Shown here one piece after another: positions 63,002 through 64,000 of a DNA stretch of 64,000 nt. The notes beneath the pieces are model-generated. The model was not told where the DNA came from, ran no database searches, and saw nothing but the letters and a program-made list of their open reading frames with translations. The DNA lies in the NCBI GenBank assembly GCA_018241225.1, contig JAFEEG010000022.1, forward strand, positions 62,001-126,000, read 5' to 3'. The stretch's first letter is position 1; the number at the start of each line of letters is the position of its first letter. The position numbers and the translations under genes are program-made. The DNA is from Pseudomonadota bacterium (lineage in GTDB: Bacteria > Pseudomonadota > Gammaproteobacteria > Burkholderiales > Burkholderiaceae_C).

Positions 63002-64000
63002 CCGATTTCCAGGTCGGTGCTCTTGACCGCCAGTTTCTTGGCGCGGGAAATGGACATCAATATGCCCAGGCCCAGCCCCAGCGTGACCATGGCCGTGCCG
63101 CCGTAGCTGATGAAGGGCAGCGGCACGCCCACCACCGGCAGGATGCCGCTGACCATGCCCATGTTCACGAAGGCGTAGGTGAAGAAGATCATGGTCACCG
63201 CGCCGGCCATGAGGCGGGAAAACAGGGTGGGCGCGTCGATGGCGATGATCAGGCCGCGGATGATCAGGAACAGGAAGGCGCAGATGAGGAAGATGTTGCC
63301 CATGAGGCCGAACTCTTCCGAATACGCGGCAAAGATGAAGTCGGTGGTGCGCTCGGGAATGAACTCCAGGTGCGTCTGCGTGCCCTGCATGAAGCCCTTG
63401 CCGCCGATGCCGCCCGAGCCGATGGCGATCATGCCCTGGATGATGTGAAAGCCCTTGCCCAGCGGGTCCTTGGTGGGGTCCAGCAGGGTGCACACGCGCT
63501 GCTTCTGGTAGTCGTGCAGCACGCGCCAGTCGAAGCCGTCGGCGCACAGCGTGGGCTCGAAGCTGACGATGAGCACGATTGCGATGGCGCCGATGATCAC
63601 CGGCGGAATGATCAGCTTCCAGGACAGGCCGGCAAAGAAGATGACCGAAAGCCCCGCGGCCAGCACCAGCAGCGACGTGCCCAGGTCGGGCTGCTTCATG
63701 ATCAGCCCCACCGGCACCGCCAGCAGCACCGTGGCCACCACGAAGTCGAGCGCTCGCAACTGGCCTTCTCGCCGCTGGAACCACCAGGCCAGCATCAGCG
63801 GCATGGCGATCTTGAGGATTTCACTGGGCTGCACGACCACGCCCACGTTGATCCATCGCCTGGCGCCCTTTTTCACCAGCCCGAACATGGCCACCGCAAT
63901 GAGCATGGCCACGCCGAAGGTGTACAGCGGCACGGCAAAACTCATCAGGCGCTGCGGCGGGATCTGGGCCACCACGAACATGATGAAGCCGGCCAGCACC
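62998..64000 (-). CDS. rodA: Rod shape-determining protein RodA (C-terminal part)
   Basis: SEDS-family peptidoglycan glycosyltransferase of the elongasome, at least 333 aa in the window; the N-terminus lies beyond base 64000. Visible family motifs are KKGARRWINVGVVVQPSEILKIAMPL, KQPDLGTSLLVLAAG (with the catalytic-type Asp), GGIGGKGFMQGTQTHLEFIPERTTDFIFAAYSEEFGL and ILPVVGVPLPFISYGGTAM. It has multiple membrane helices. It is convergent with the small oxidoreductase gene, stops overlapping by four bases. Its usual partner mrdA (PBP2) would be upstream, outside the window. Confidence 0.95.
   Translation of the reverse strand, partial: VLAGFIMFVVAQIPPQRLMSFAVPLYTFGVAMLIAVAMFGLVKKGARRWINVGVVVQPSEILKIAMPLMLAWWFQRREGQLRALDFVVATVLLAVPVGLIMKQPDLGTSLLVLAAGLSVIFFAGLSWKLIIPPVIIGAIAIVLIVSFEPTLCADGFDWRVLHDYQKQRVCTLLDPTKDPLGKGFHIIQGMIAIGSGGIGGKGFMQGTQTHLEFIPERTTDFIFAAYSEEFGLMGNIFLICAFLFLIIRGLIIAIDAPTLFSRLMAGAVTMIFFTYAFVNMGMVSGILPVVGVPLPFISYGGTAMVTLGLGLGILMSISRAKKLAVKSTDLEIG

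Overview
The window looks like a core-chromosome segment of a high-GC betaproteobacterium of the order Burkholderiales, most likely family Comamonadaceae (Acidovorax/Variovorax-like). The reasons are the gene neighbourhoods ffh / ypjD / PP0621-like / pilS-pilR / ampD / nrdA-nrdB / histone-H1-like and accB-accC-prmA-DUF3426, the Pro/Ala-rich N-terminus of FtsY, the Lys/Ala-rich H1-like protein and the GC-rich codon use throughout. The taxonomic call is inference from gene content. I see no rRNA, tRNA, insertion sequence, integrase, prophage gene or CRISPR array.

Region 1 (1-15.3 kb) is a sugar uptake and oxidation island. On the minus strand, reading 5' to 3', lie an aldehyde dehydrogenase (likely 2-oxoglutarate semialdehyde dehydrogenase), a YtfQ-type binding protein, a complete ChvE-GguA-GguB transporter, and then the ATPase and two permeases of a YtfR-YtfT-YjfF transporter. 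One CUT2 transporter is therefore nested inside another. A divergent LysR (GbpR-like) gene is followed on the plus strand by a lactonase, a sugar dehydrogenase (SDR), an aldose 1-epimerase and an L-2-keto-3-deoxyarabonate dehydratase. Together these are most of a non-phosphorylative (Weimberg-like) L-arabinose/D-galactose route to 2-oxoglutarate. The aldonate dehydratase step is absent from the window.

Region 2 (15.3-30.2 kb) holds a large membrane protein gene interrupted by a one-base frameshift, an alpha/beta hydrolase, a TerC-UspA pair behind a structured leader, and a TctE/QseC-like two-component system. It continues with a 5-oxoproline module (pxpB-pxpC-pxpA with pyroglutamyl peptidase), coaD, rsmD and two M16 peptidases, of which only one keeps the catalytic HxxEH motif.

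Region 3 (30.2-45 kb) is informational and cell-biology core: ftsY, an Mpo1-like protein, rpoH behind a perfect CIRCE (HrcA) operator, ffh, a CcsA/YpjD-like protein, pilS-pilR and ampD. Class I ribonucleotide reductase nrdA-nrdB follows, preceded by two NrdR boxes, and then the histone-like gene.

Region 4 (45-64 kb) carries a PfkB kinase, a zinc-ribbon DUF3426 protein, prmA, accC-accB, a TlpA-like thioredoxin and an unrecognised conserved-looking protein. An IclR-linked gene string follows (SDR, class B flavin monooxygenase, bile-acid-symporter-family transporter, epimerase). The segment ends with mpl, a DUF985 cupin, aroG with an intrinsic terminator in its leader, tldD, a two-gene oxidoreductase unit preceded by a long inverted repeat, and the C-terminal part of rodA running off the end of the window.

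The most notable signals are the nested double sugar transporter, the CIRCE operator lying exactly on the rpoH promoter, the frameshifted membrane protein that a single base repairs, and several structured leaders (terC, aroG, the chvE upstream gap, and the SDR pair at 61.5 kb).
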